A model generated the notes under the pieces. The model saw nothing but the letters and a program-made list of their open reading frames with translations, did no database searches and was not told the origin of the DNA. A stretch of DNA of 43,360 bases from Bryobacterales bacterium (lineage in GTDB: Bacteria > Acidobacteriota > Terriglobia > Bryobacterales > UBA6623), in NCBI GenBank assembly GCA_022824585.1, contig JAJDZN010000245.1, forward strand, positions 1-43,360. Direction: 5' to 3'. The stretch's first letter is position 1. Every line of letters begins with the position of its first letter. Made by a program: the position numbers and the translations under genes. Shown here piece after piece: positions 7,544-16,982 of the stretch.

Positions 7544-10500
7544 ATGAGGATCGAACTTCGACAGGTGGGTTGGTGGGTCCTGCTGTTGGGCTCTGGCGCC
7601 GCCTTGTGGATCCTGGCCGACGCCCAGAGCCAGCCGAATGACGCGCAAGGCCTGCAATTGCAAGAGATCCGCAATCTGGGCAAGGCGTTCTACGAGACGC
7701 CGGGCTCTTCTCAGCAGGCCGTCGAACAACTAGCCAAGGCGCTGGAGTTGAATCCCGGCTCTGCACAGGAACACCTCAACTACGGGCTTGCTCTCTTGCG
7801 CGCTGGCCAGCGCGAAGAGGGAATCGCCCAAGTTGTTCAAGCGCAAAAGCTTGACCGGACGCTGCCCCACACCTACTTCAACCTCGGCATCGAGTACAAG
7901 AAGGCGGGCGAGGTCGAGATGGCGCTCGACCAGTTGCTCCAAATGGAAAAGCTGGTACCGGACGAGGCCAAGACGCAGTACAACCTAGGGGCGCTCTATA
8001 AGCAGCAGGGCAACATCCGGCGCGCCATCGAGAAATTCGAGCGGACCATCAGCCTCGATCCATCCTTGGCCGCGCCGCACTTCCAGTTGTTCGGGATCCT
8101 GCGCCGGACTGATCCCGATAGGGCAATGCGCGAACTGGATGTCTTCAAAGGCCTCAAGGCCGCCACCGAAGATGCGGCGGTAGGCGAGGACGTGGATTGG
8201 AGCTATTACTCCGAACTCTACGACCCGTCGTTGGCTACGGGCGAAGCGGCATCGGCGGCACCGTTCGCATTCGGCGTAGAACAGATCGGCGAACTGCCTG
8301 GCGACCCCTTGGGCGCCGTCGCCCTCGATATCAACGGCGACGGCGTCTCCGATGCGATCGCTTGGTCAAGCGATGCCGCGGTTGCTGTGGCGGGACGAGC
8401 GGCTGGCGGACCAGCTTCCATCGGCGCCGGCCTGGCTGGCGCCACTCACTACGCGCCGGGTGACTTCGATGGTGACGGGCTGGCTGACCTCTGCCGAGTG
8501 GACGACGACGGGGTGGAGGTCTTGGTGAATCGAGCGGGCCGCTCGTTCGCAAGCGCCTTCAAGGCTTCCGGCAACTTCGAAACTTGCCTGTTCGCCGACT
8601 ACGACCGCGACAACGACTTCGACCTGTTCGCCCTCGGTCGAGACAAACGCCTGCTGCAGAACGACGGGGAAGGCGGCTTGGCAGATGTCTCAAGTCAGTT
8701 TCCTTTCGGCGACGGCCCGATCCGCTCGGCGGCGGTCGCTGAGTTGTTCGAGGACAACGGTCACGACTTTATCGCCGTTTATGGCGAGAGTGTTGCAGTC
8801 CACCAAGACCGCAAGCTTGGCGTTTTCGGAAATGCGGTTGCTGTTGACGGCGTGACCGTGCCGGCCGGACCGGCGCGGCTGGATGTGATCGACATCGACC
8901 ATGACAGCTATCTCGATGTCGCTGTCACGACCGCCGAGCGGACCGTCGTGCTCGAGAACCACCACGGAACCTTGCGTGGCGGTCCACAACTGGACCGCAT
9001 CAGGGCATGGGCCGACTTCCAGCTCCGCGGGCGCTTTGACGCCGCGACAGCGACTGGCTTTTTGGCGAATCGCGGCAGTTTCGAATTCTTGGCAATGCCC
9101 GCCGACGATGTAGCGCGGGCCGGTGCCGCCGCTGCCGGCGACTTTGACGGAGACGGCCGTCCCGATCTGTTGATTGCCGACCTCGCCGGGCAGCTCCTTT
9201 TCGCAGCCAACCGCACCGAAACGAGCAATCGCGGCCTGACGGTCCGGCTCGAGGGAGTCAAGAGCCCTGCCATCGGCAGCGAGGCGCGCGTCGAGGTCAA
9301 GGCGGGGCTCACGTATGCCAAGCAGGTCTATGCCGGCGTGCCGCTGCACTTCGGGCTTGGCAGCGCCGATTCCTTCGACACGGTTCGCGTCACATGGGCC
9401 AACGGCTTGATCCAAAACGAAATGCCCGAGGAACAGGCAAGCGAGATCTCAATCAAGGAAGCGCCTCGGCTCTCGGGGTCCTGCCCCATGGTATTTACGT
9501 GGAACGGCGCGGAGTTCGAGTACATCAGCGAAGTGCTGGGAGTGGCGCCGCTGGGCGCTAGCCTCGCACGGGGCGTGTACTTCCCCGTGGATCATGACGA
9601 ATACGTCACGATCCGGGGCGACCAGCTGGCCGAGCGGGACGGATTCCTCGACGTTCGAGTGACCGAGGAACTGCGCGAGACCGCCTACATCGACAAGATC
9701 CGCCTGCTCGCGGTCGATCACCCGCAAGACATGCGCGTGATCGTCAACGAAAAGGCCAAGGGGCCGCCGTTTCCGGAATTCAAGCTGTTCGGCGTGCGCT
9801 CCCCGATCGCGCCCGTGGCGGCCCACAACCATCGCGGTGAGGACGTCCTCGATCTGGTGGCCAGCAGCGATCGCCGCTACCCAACGTTCGAACGGGACTA
9901 CGCGAACCGTGCCGAGCGACACACGCTGACGCTAGAGTTCCCGCACTTCGATGCCGAGGACGCCGTGCTGTTCCTCGAGGGCTGGGTCGATTGGTCGTCT
10001 GCCAGCAGCATCGTGGCAGCGTCGCAGAGCAAGTCCGCGGCGGTTCAGCCGCCGTTCCTGCAGGTGCAGGACGAGAGCGGCGAATGGGTCACCGCGATCG
10101 CCGATGTCGGCTTGCCCGGCGGCACCCTGCGTACGATACCGGTCGAGCTGAGCGGCCGGTTCCCGTCGGATTCCCGCAAGGTCCGGCTGGTGACCAACAT
10201 GTGCGTCTATTGGGACGCTGCGTTTGTCGGCGTCCAGCCTTCCGCCGCCGAAGCGCGAGTCACCACGCTGGAGGCTGGCACCGCCAACCTGCGCTTCCGA
10301 GGCTTCTCGCGCAACTATGTTGCGGACGGCCGCACCCAGCCGGAATGGTTCGACTACCAGAAAGTGTCGGCCACGACCAATTGGAATCCGACGCCGGGCA
10401 GGTACACGCGCTTCGGTGCAGTGGGCGAATTGCTGGATCGAATAGATGACCGCTACGTGATCATGGGCGCCGGAGACGAGCTCGAGCTGCGCTTCAGTGC

Positions 10501-10762
10501 CGCGCGCTTGCCCGCATTGGCGTCGGGCTGGACCCGAAACTACCTGCTTCTGGTCGATGGCTGGGCCAAGGAGAACGTGGCCAACACTGCGTTCGGAGAC
10601 TCGGTCCGGCCGCTTCCGTTCCATTCGATGAGCGGCTATCCATACGGCCCGGATGAAAGTTACCCGACCAGCGCGACTCACCAAGAGGACCTCGTCCGCT
10701 ACCACACACGGCCCGCGATGCGTCTGATCCGGCCGCTCGTGGCCCAGAGCACGCCGCAGTGA
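7544..10762 (+). CDS. TPR / FG-GAP / ASPIC-UnbV (CRTAC1-type) extracytoplasmic protein
   Basis: The 1072-residue protein begins with an uncleaved anchor or signal peptide (WWVLLLGSGAALWILADA). Residues about 45-210 form TPR repeats, for example HTYFNLGIEYKKAGEVEMAL. Residues about 240-560 hold FG-GAP/VCBS beta-propeller repeats with Ca-binding D-x-D-x-D-G-type loops such as FDGDGLADL and FDGDGRPDLL. An ASPIC/UnbV module (residues about 565-640) ends in FGLGSADSFDTVRVTWANG. The remaining 430 residues, from SGSCPMVFTWNG on, form a beta-rich region seen with this family but without a named function. The stop overlaps the GTG start of the cytochrome gene (GTGA), so the two are translationally coupled. 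Role: probably surface or periplasmic scaffold working with the cytochrome; the ligand is unknown. Confidence 0.87.
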   Translation: MRIELRQVGWWVLLLGSGAALWILADAQSQPNDAQGLQLQEIRNLGKAFYETPGSSQQAVEQLAKALELNPGSAQEHLNYGLALLRAGQREEGIAQVVQAQKLDRTLPHTYFNLGIEYKKAGEVEMALDQLLQMEKLVPDEAKTQYNLGALYKQQGNIRRAIEKFERTISLDPSLAAPHFQLFGILRRTDPDRAMRELDVFKGLKAATEDAAVGEDVDWSYYSELYDPSLATGEAASAAPFAFGVEQIGELPGDPLGAVALDINGDGVSDAIAWSSDAAVAVAGRAAGGPASIGAGLAGATHYAPGDFDGDGLADLCRVDDDGVEVLVNRAGRSFASAFKASGNFETCLFADYDRDNDFDLFALGRDKRLLQNDGEGGLADVSSQFPFGDGPIRSAAVAELFEDNGHDFIAVYGESVAVHQDRKLGVFGNAVAVDGVTVPAGPARLDVIDIDHDSYLDVAVTTAERTVVLENHHGTLRGGPQLDRIRAWADFQLRGRFDAATATGFLANRGSFEFLAMPADDVARAGAAAAGDFDGDGRPDLLIADLAGQLLFAANRTETSNRGLTVRLEGVKSPAIGSEARVEVKAGLTYAKQVYAGVPLHFGLGSADSFDTVRVTWANGLIQNEMPEEQASEISIKEAPRLSGSCPMVFTWNGAEFEYISEVLGVAPLGASLARGVYFPVDHDEYVTIRGDQLAERDGFLDVRVTEELRETAYIDKIRLLAVDHPQDMRVIVNEKAKGPPFPEFKLFGVRSPIAPVAAHNHRGEDVLDLVASSDRRYPTFERDYANRAERHTLTLEFPHFDAEDAVLFLEGWVDWSSASSIVAASQSKSAAVQPPFLQVQDESGEWVTAIADVGLPGGTLRTIPVELSGRFPSDSRKVRLVTNMCVYWDAAFVGVQPSAAEARVTTLEAGTANLRFRGFSRNYVADGRTQPEWFDYQKVSATTNWNPTPGRYTRFGAVGELLDRIDDRYVIMGAGDELELRFSAARLPALASGWTRNYLLLVDGWAKENVANTAFGDSVRPLPFHSMSGYPYGPDESYPTSATHQEDLVRYHTRPAMRLIRPLVAQSTPQ

Positions 10763-13536
10763 CGTCACGTTCGGGAATCAGTGCAGAGAGGGACTCCGCC
10801 AGCAAACCCGGGCGGGCGCGCTCCCTCGTCGGGGTAGCATTCCTCGTCCTGCTGCTGAATTCGGGCTGGCTGGTAGCCTTCCCGTCGGCTGACATCTTCT
10901 ACGTCACAAACGTGTTGCTGCACGTCGTGGTTGGGGTCGCACTGTCTGCCGGGCTGTGGTTCTCCGGGATCGAGCTGTTTCGACGGGCTCGTTCCGACCG
11001 CCGGGCGCTGGTTGTCCTTTCTGCGTGCGCCGCGCTGGGAGCGGTGTTGTGCGTGATCGGCGCCACGCGCCCGCACCTTCCCGTCGTGGCGATCCACGCG
11101 GCGTGCGGCTTCATCGGCGCCGGACTGCTGGCCGTCGGCATGCGGGACCGGCGAATCGCCGCTTGCGCCGCCGTGGCCCTCTTGCTGCCCGCCTACTCTG
11201 CCGTCAGGGACCGCTGGTTTCCCAGCGCCGACCAGCGGATCATCAATCCCACGCAGGCGCCGCTGTCGATGGACTACGAGGGCGGCGGCCGTGAGAGCCC
11301 CTTCTTCCCGTCGGCCGCCCAGACCACGACCGGAGGGAAGATACCGTCAGATTTCTTCCTCGAGTCCGCCGCCTGCGGCGAGTGCCACAAGGATGTGTAC
11401 GAACAGTGGCAATCGTCCATGCACCATTTCTCGTCGTTCAACAACCAGTTCTATCGCAAGTCGATCGAGTACATGCAGGAAACCGCCGGAGTGGAGGCTT
11501 CGAAGTGGTGCGCCGGCTGCCACGACCACGCCATGCTCTTCAATGGCATGTTCGACAACCCCATTCGCGACCAGCTGGACACTCCCGAAGCCCACGCCGG
11601 GCTCGCCTGCGTGTCATGCCACTCCATCGTGCATGTGCCCGACACCATGGGCAACGGCGGATTCATCATCCAGTATCCAAAGTTGCATGGCCTGGCGGCG
11701 AGCGAGTACGGGATTGTGCGTGCGATCCACAACTATGTGACCAACACGGCGCCGGCGGCGCATCGACGCGCGTTCATGAAGCCGTTCATGCGCGAGGACG
11801 GCCCCGAATTCTGTGCCTCGTGCCACAAAGTGCACCTGGACGTGCCGGTGAACAGCTATCGCTGGGTGCGCGGCTTCAACTCTTACGACAACTGGCAGGC
11901 CAGCGGCGTCTCGGGGCAGGGAGCCCGCTCGTTCTACTACCCGGAACAGGCGCAGGATTGTGCCGACTGCCACATGCCGCTGGTGGCCTCGAATGATCCC
12001 GGCAGCAAGAATGGCATGGTGCGCTCGCATCGCTTCGCGGCCGCCAACTCGGCCGTGCCGTACGTAAACCAGGACCAGCGCCAGCTGGACGAAGTCACGA
12101 AATTCCTGCAAGACGACATCGTCTCGGTCGACATCTTCGCTCTGTCGCCGGCCAGCGAGGATTCCGCAGCGCCCCAGATGGTGCGCTCGTCCGGACAGCT
12201 CTCGGCCGCGACCAGCTTCGCTGTTGGAGAGGAGGCTGGCGCCCGCCGGGGGCCGGTCCTGCTGCGCGAGGTCGGTAACCTCGCAGCCCCCCTGGACAGG
12301 GCGGCCCCCCGTGTCCGGCCGGGCGAAACGGTCCGGATCGATGTGGTTGTGCGGACTAGGAAGGTGGGCCATTTCTTCCCCAGTGGCACGGTCGACGCAT
12401 TCGATGTCTGGGTAGAATTCGAGGCCTTCGATGCGGGCGGCAAGCGGATTTTCTGGAGCGGCGGAGTGGCTGGCGGTACGGGTCCTGTCGACCCCGGCGC
12501 ACACTTTTTCCGCGCCTTGCAGGTCGACGCGCACGGCAATCCCATTGACAAGCGCAATGCGTTCCACATGCGCGGCCTGCTGTACGCCCGGCTAATTCCG
12601 CCCGGGGCGGCCGACGTCGTCCACTACCGTCTGACCGTGCCGGCTGATGCTAGCGGGCCGCTCACGCTGCGGGCCAAGCTGAACTATCGCAAGTTCTCCC
12701 ACGCCTACACGGCGTTTGCCTACGCAGGCAAGGCAGGAGCGGGCAGCTTCGGAGAGGGCTTCGACGACCGCCGGTTCACGTACGACCCGGCGGATATCCC
12801 GGACAACGTGCCGGGGGCGATCAAGGACCGGATCCCGGTGTTGCCGATCATCGAAATGGCCAATGCGGAAACCGTCATCGATGTGGGTGACCGGAGCGAC
12901 GAGTGGTCGCCGCAGGTAGAGCCGACCGACTGGGAGCGTTGGAACGACTACGGAATCGGCCTGTTGCTGCAGGGTGACCTCAGGGGAGCCGAGCATGCCT
13001 TCCGCCGCGCCGTCGACGCCGATCCCGAGCATCCGGATGGCTGGCTCAACGTTGCACGCTCAATGGTCGAGGAAGGCAGAACGTCGGAGGCCGAGCCGTT
13101 TCTCGAGAAAGCGCTCGAACTCTCCCCGGGCCTGCCCCGCGCTCTGTACTTCCGTGCTTTGGCACGGCGGGCAGCCGGGGACTACGACGGCGCGCTCGAG
13201 GACCTGCGCGGTGCTTCGGCACAGTACCCTCGGGACCGGGTGGTGCTGAACGAGATCGCCAACATCCTCTTCCTGCGCCGGGAGTACGCCGCAGCAGTCG
13301 ATGTGCTGGACCGCGTGGCGGAGATCGACCCCGAGGACCTGCAGATGCACTACACGAGAATGCGCTGCTACCGTGGTTTGGGCGACTTGGAAGCCGCCGA
13401 GCGAGAGGAGGCGCTGTTCTTGCGCTACAAGGCAGACGAATCTGCCCAGACCCGAACAGCCGTGTTGCGGCGGGCCAGCCCGGAAGACAACAACATGCGT
13501 CAGGCCATCCATGAACACGTTTCTGCCGATCCGTAA
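10759..13536 (+). CDS. Membrane multihaem cytochrome c with C-terminal TPRs
   Basis: The GTG at 10759 overlaps the previous stop. The 925-residue product has four or five hydrophobic helices in residues 20-150, then an extracytoplasmic cytochrome domain with five C-x-x-C-H haem sites: CGECH, CAGCH, CVSCH, CASCH and CADCH, near residues 206, 251, 284, 352 and 401. The spacing and the W-x-x-S-x-H-H segment after the first site resemble the cytochrome c554-like/multihaem group. A beta-rich middle (about 490-690) and three or four TPR units (about 730-890, e.g. WNDYGIGLLLQGDLRGAEHAF) follow. It likely passes electrons across or along the cell envelope. The membrane part combined with haems and TPRs in one chain is unusual. 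The last 26 bases overlap the next gene. Confidence 0.87.
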   Translation: MTSRSGISAERDSASKPGRARSLVGVAFLVLLLNSGWLVAFPSADIFYVTNVLLHVVVGVALSAGLWFSGIELFRRARSDRRALVVLSACAALGAVLCVIGATRPHLPVVAIHAACGFIGAGLLAVGMRDRRIAACAAVALLLPAYSAVRDRWFPSADQRIINPTQAPLSMDYEGGGRESPFFPSAAQTTTGGKIPSDFFLESAACGECHKDVYEQWQSSMHHFSSFNNQFYRKSIEYMQETAGVEASKWCAGCHDHAMLFNGMFDNPIRDQLDTPEAHAGLACVSCHSIVHVPDTMGNGGFIIQYPKLHGLAASEYGIVRAIHNYVTNTAPAAHRRAFMKPFMREDGPEFCASCHKVHLDVPVNSYRWVRGFNSYDNWQASGVSGQGARSFYYPEQAQDCADCHMPLVASNDPGSKNGMVRSHRFAAANSAVPYVNQDQRQLDEVTKFLQDDIVSVDIFALSPASEDSAAPQMVRSSGQLSAATSFAVGEEAGARRGPVLLREVGNLAAPLDRAAPRVRPGETVRIDVVVRTRKVGHFFPSGTVDAFDVWVEFEAFDAGGKRIFWSGGVAGGTGPVDPGAHFFRALQVDAHGNPIDKRNAFHMRGLLYARLIPPGAADVVHYRLTVPADASGPLTLRAKLNYRKFSHAYTAFAYAGKAGAGSFGEGFDDRRFTYDPADIPDNVPGAIKDRIPVLPIIEMANAETVIDVGDRSDEWSPQVEPTDWERWNDYGIGLLLQGDLRGAEHAFRRAVDADPEHPDGWLNVARSMVEEGRTSEAEPFLEKALELSPGLPRALYFRALARRAAGDYDGALEDLRGASAQYPRDRVVLNEIANILFLRREYAAAVDVLDRVAEIDPEDLQMHYTRMRCYRGLGDLEAAEREEALFLRYKADESAQTRTAVLRRASPEDNNMRQAIHEHVSADP

Positions 13537-15223
13537 GGGGATCCTCGCTGCTGTGGCGGTATGCGGCTGGCTGGCTTGCGGCCAGCCGGCGCCGCAACCG
13601 GAGCGCTCTACGCTGGGGCGAGCGCCAGCTACGGTTGTCTTCACGGACGTGACGCAAGAAGCGGGCATTGACTTCGAGCATCACAACGGGAGGTCGGGCA
13701 GAAAGTATCTGCCGGAAACGCTTGGATCCGGGTGCGCCTTCTTTGACTACGACAACGATGGGCTGCCCGACATCTTCCTGGTGAATTCCAAGCCTTGGTC
13801 CGGCCGTGCCGAGGGCATTACCTCCAAGCTGTACCGCAACGCGGGCGGAGGACGGTTCGAGGATATGACCGACGCCGCCGGCCTCGCCTCGGCCATGTAC
13901 GGCCTCGGTGTGGCGGCGGCCGACTATGACAATGACGGATTCAGCGACCTGTACGTCACTGTCTTGGATGGCGACCGGCTGTTTCGCAACCAAGGCAACG
14001 GCACTTTCCAAGATGTGACCAAGTCGGCCGGCATCGACAACGCTCGCTTTGGCACCAGCGCCGCTTGGTTCGACTACGACCTAGACGGGCACTTGGACTT
14101 GCTGGTGGCCAACTACGTGCAGTGGTCTGCAGACGAGGACCTGTGGTGCTCGATGGACGGCTCCACCAAGACGTACTGCACGCCTGAGTCGTATACCGGA
14201 CAGCCATCGGTGCTGTACCGGAATCGAGGGGACGGCACGTTTGAAGATGTCAGCGCCAAGGCAGGCGTGGACGACCCGACGGCCAAGGCGCTGGGCATCG
14301 CCATCTTTGACTATGACTCCGATGGCTGGCCCGATGTCTTCCAAGCCAACGACACCCAGCCCAACAAGCTGTATCGCAACGAGGGCGACGGCACGTTCAG
14401 CGAGCACGGGGTCTCGGCTGGGATCGCCTATGCCGAGGACGGCAAGGCCCGCGGCGCGATGGGTGTGGACGCGGCGGACTACGACCGGAGCGGACGCTTC
14501 CACCTGTTGGTCGGCAACTTCGCGAACGAGATGCTGAACCTGTTCCACAACGAGGGCAACGGCCTGTTCGTCGACGAGGCCCCGACCAGCCAGATCGGTC
14601 GGGACAGCCTTCTTTCGCTGACGTTCGGGGCATTCTTCTTTGACTACGACCTAGACGGGCACTTGGACATATTCTGCGCGAACGGCCACCTGGACGAGGA
14701 GATCGAGATCGTCCAGCCTGCAGTGAAATTCGCTCAAGCGCCGCAGCTGTTCCGCAACGATGGCCGCGGCGGGTTCGAGCTGATCCCGGCCTCGCCCGGC
14801 CAAGATCTGGCGGAACCATTGGTCGGCCGCGGAGCCGCGTATGCAGACTACGACCGCGATGGTGACTTGGACGTCTTGATTACCACCAACGACGGTCCGG
14901 CCAAGCTGCTACGCAACGATGGCGGCAACGCCAGCAACTATCTGAGGGTCCGGCTCGTTGGCTCTGAATCCAACAGATCGGGATTGGGAACCCTGCTCAC
15001 GCTCGCCAGCGCGTCCGGCCAGCAGCGACAGGTCGTGCGGGGCGGATCCAGCTATTGCTCCCAGAGCGAGATCGTAACCACGTTCGGACTTGGCGCCGAC
15101 ACCGCAATTGACCTGCTCGAAGCGCGCTGGCCGAGCGGTCACGTCGACAGGCTCGAGGGGCTGGAACCGAACCGCGAGATCATCCTGTCAGAGGGCGGTG
15201 TCGTGCGCGCGGCCGGCACGTAG
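13511..15223 (+). CDS. FG-GAP / ASPIC-UnbV (CRTAC1-type) protein
   Basis: The ATG at 13511 lies inside the end of the cytochrome gene and gives a signal sequence (MNTFLPIRKGILAAVAVCGW, then LACG, which may be a loose lipobox). The 570-residue mature part is almost entirely FG-GAP repeats with Ca-binding loops, for example FFDYDNDGLPDIFLVNS, FDYDLDGHLDLLVANY and YADYDRDGDLDVLITTNDG. It ends in an ASPIC/UnbV domain (NYLRVRLVGSESNRSGLG through TFGLGADTAIDLLEARWPSG). This is the standard architecture of bacterial CRTAC1-family proteins. Unlike the first gene of the operon it has no TPRs and no long C-terminal extension. The shared operon with a five-haem cytochrome suggests an envelope complex. 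Two of its repeats are encoded by an identical 27-base stretch. Confidence 0.9.
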   Translation: MNTFLPIRKGILAAVAVCGWLACGQPAPQPERSTLGRAPATVVFTDVTQEAGIDFEHHNGRSGRKYLPETLGSGCAFFDYDNDGLPDIFLVNSKPWSGRAEGITSKLYRNAGGGRFEDMTDAAGLASAMYGLGVAAADYDNDGFSDLYVTVLDGDRLFRNQGNGTFQDVTKSAGIDNARFGTSAAWFDYDLDGHLDLLVANYVQWSADEDLWCSMDGSTKTYCTPESYTGQPSVLYRNRGDGTFEDVSAKAGVDDPTAKALGIAIFDYDSDGWPDVFQANDTQPNKLYRNEGDGTFSEHGVSAGIAYAEDGKARGAMGVDAADYDRSGRFHLLVGNFANEMLNLFHNEGNGLFVDEAPTSQIGRDSLLSLTFGAFFFDYDLDGHLDIFCANGHLDEEIEIVQPAVKFAQAPQLFRNDGRGGFELIPASPGQDLAEPLVGRGAAYADYDRDGDLDVLITTNDGPAKLLRNDGGNASNYLRVRLVGSESNRSGLGTLLTLASASGQQRQVVRGGSSYCSQSEIVTTFGLGADTAIDLLEARWPSGHVDRLEGLEPNREIILSEGGVVRAAGT

Positions 15224-15250
15224 AGTCGGGATTGCCAAGCTTGCGTTCGA

Positions 15251-15300
15251 GCCGTGGGCGCCCGGAGCGATGGCGCTGCTCCTTGCGGCCCGCCCACGGC
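15251..15300. terminator. Hairpin between convergent genes, possible bidirectional terminator
   Basis: GCCGTGGGCG (15251-15260) is perfectly complementary to CGCCCACGGC (15291-15300), and the loop contains a smaller GGAGC/GCTCC stem. It sits exactly between the ends of the cytochrome operon and the acyl-CoA dehydrogenase gene. There is no U-run on either side, so a terminator role is inferred from position only. Confidence 0.4.
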
Positions 15301-15308
15301 CGAGCGCT

Positions 15309-16538
15309 TCAGTCGTGCTTGCGCAACTCCAGCTTCGCCACGGCTTCGCGATGCACCTCGTCCGGGCCATCGGCCAGCCGCAGGGTTCGCTGGCTCGCCC
15401 ACGCGCTGGCAAGGAACGCGTCCTGGCACACGCCTAGCGCGCCATGAGCTTGGATCGCGCGGTCTAGCACCCGCAGCGCGACGTTCGGCGCGATCACCTT
15501 GATCTGCGCGATCTCTTGGCGCGCGACCTTGTTGCCCACGGTGTCCATCATGTACGCGGCCTTGAAGACGAGTAGCCGCAGCTGCTCGATCTCCATCCGC
15601 GAATCGGCGATGTCCTTGCGCAGCGCGCCGTGCTCGGCCAGCGTCTTGCCGAATGCCACCCTCTGCTTTGCCCGGCGGCACATCGCTTCCAGCGCTCGCT
15701 CGGCGATGCCGATCGAGCGCATGCAGTGGTGGATCCGACCCGGCCCGAGCCGGCCCTGCGCGATCTCGAACCCCCGGCCCTCCCCCAAGAGCATGTTCGA
15801 TGCGGGAACGCGCACGTTGTCAAAGTGGATCTCGGCGTGGCCGTGCGGCGCGTGGTCGTAGCCAAACACGTGCAAGACGCGCTCGATCTTCACGCCCGGG
15901 GTATCCAGAGGCACCAGGATCATGGCCTGCTGCTTGTGCTTGGGCGCGCTGGGATCTGTCTTGCCCATGAAGATCGAGAGCTTGCAACGCTTCTCACCGG
16001 CGCCAGACGACCACCACTTGTGGCCGTTGATCACGTACTCGTCGCCATCCCGCTGGATCGTGGAGCGGATGTTGGTGGCGTCGCTTGAGGCCACGTCCGG
16101 CTCGGTCATCGAGAAGCAGGAGCGGATCTCGCCCGCCAGCAGGGGCTTCAGCCAGCGCTCCTTCTGCTCGGCAGTGCCGTAGCGCACCAACACCTCCATG
16201 TTGCCGGTGTCCGGTGCCGAGCAGTTGAAGACCTCCGGGGCCATCGGCGAGCGGCCCATGATTTCGCACAGTGGGGCGTACTCGAGATTGGTTAGGCCGG
16301 CGCCGTACCGGCTGTCGGGCAGGAACAGGTTCCAGAGTCCTTCGGCGCGTGCCTTGGGCTTGAGTTCCCCGAGGATCTGCGGCGGCGCCCAGCGATCCCC
16401 TTCGGAGATTTGCTGGCGGAACAGAGCTTCGTTGGGATAGATGTGCTCGTCCATGAAGGCGAGCAATCGCTGGCGATAGTCTTGGACCTTGGGGCTGAAA
16501 TCGAAGTTCATGAGGCGCAGCCTTGCGGCGTCTGCCAT
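15309..16538 (-). CDS. Acyl-CoA dehydrogenase (ACAD10/11-like)
   Basis: The 409-residue flavoprotein catalyses alpha-beta dehydrogenation of an acyl-CoA. Landmarks in order are the N-terminal helical domain, [17 protein letters not shown] (FAD and substrate contact strand), [13 protein letters not shown], the [19 protein letters not shown] segment, [31 protein letters not shown], and the C-terminal [11 protein letters not shown] and [10 protein letters not shown]. These match the long-chain/branched group that resembles ACAD10/11. Electron acceptors would be ETF and ETF-QO, absent here. Start choice is uncertain: ATG at 16538 follows a GGCGGG-like site, while ATG at 16511 ([10 protein letters not shown]) coincides with the usual family start. 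It is last in a possible minus-strand operon, 34 bases after the metallopeptidase gene. Confidence 0.92.
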   Translation of the reverse strand: MADAARLRLMNFDFSPKVQDYRQRLLAFMDEHIYPNEALFRQQISEGDRWAPPQILGELKPKARAEGLWNLFLPDSRYGAGLTNLEYAPLCEIMGRSPMAPEVFNCSAPDTGNMEVLVRYGTAEQKERWLKPLLAGEIRSCFSMTEPDVASSDATNIRSTIQRDGDEYVINGHKWWSSGAGEKRCKLSIFMGKTDPSAPKHKQQAMILVPLDTPGVKIERVLHVFGYDHAPHGHAEIHFDNVRVPASNMLLGEGRGFEIAQGRLGPGRIHHCMRSIGIAERALEAMCRRAKQRVAFGKTLAEHGALRKDIADSRMEIEQLRLLVFKAAYMMDTVGNKVARQEIAQIKVIAPNVALRVLDRAIQAHGALGVCQDAFLASAWASQRTLRLADGPDEVHREAVAKLELRKHD

Positions 16539-16572
16539 TGTACCCGCCGTGATTTAGCCGCTCCGGCGGTCC

Positions 16573-16950
16573 TCAGCCGAACTTCCGCCTCTCCGCCGCC
16601 CGCACCTCTTTCTCGTTCATGCCGATGTGGTGGGCGAGCTCGTGCCACAAGGTCTCGTAAATCGCCTGCCGGATGTTGCCGCCAGAGGAACGTTCCAACG
16701 GGCCTTGGAACAAGGTGATCCTATCAGGCAGTGCCATCTGGTAGTACCAGCCGCGCCGCTTGATGGGCACGCCTTCATACAGCCCTAGCAGCGTGTCCCC
16801 GCGCGGCACCTTGGCCTTGGCGAGCTGCTCTTGGCTGGGCTCGTCTTCGACGGCGATGATCAGATTGGAGAACTCCCGCCGAATCGGCTCGGGAATGCTC
16901 TCCCAAGCATCATCCACCCACTCTTCGAAGCGTGTCCTTGAGTACCTCAT
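16573..16950 (-). CDS. Zincin-like metallopeptidase family protein
   Basis: From the ATG at 16950 the product has 125 residues, the usual size of the bacterial zincin-like metallopeptidase family (formerly DUF1025). The pattern is FEEWVDDAWESIPE at the start, then a V-E-D-E-P segment, LGLYEGVPI, and the zinc motif H-E-L-A-H-H-I-G (HExxH with a third His two residues later), plus downstream Glu residues (MNEKEV). Members are intracellular and their substrates are not known. An upstream TTG at 17001 would overlap the PmoA-like gene and add 17 non-conserved residues, so it was not used. It lies 32 bases after the PmoA-like gene and 34 bases before the acyl-CoA dehydrogenase gene. Confidence 0.85.
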   Translation of the reverse strand: MRYSRTRFEEWVDDAWESIPEPIRREFSNLIIAVEDEPSQEQLAKAKVPRGDTLLGLYEGVPIKRRGWYYQMALPDRITLFQGPLERSSGGNIRQAIYETLWHELAHHIGMNEKEVRAAERRKFG

Positions 16951-16982
16951 GCCGCGGGTGACAGGTCTGGATGCCAGGCGTC

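Noticed and set aside
11614..12567. Minus-strand open frame of 317 codons opposite the cytochrome gene
   Set aside because: Antisense shadow of a gene with five haem motifs; no start signal or similarity.
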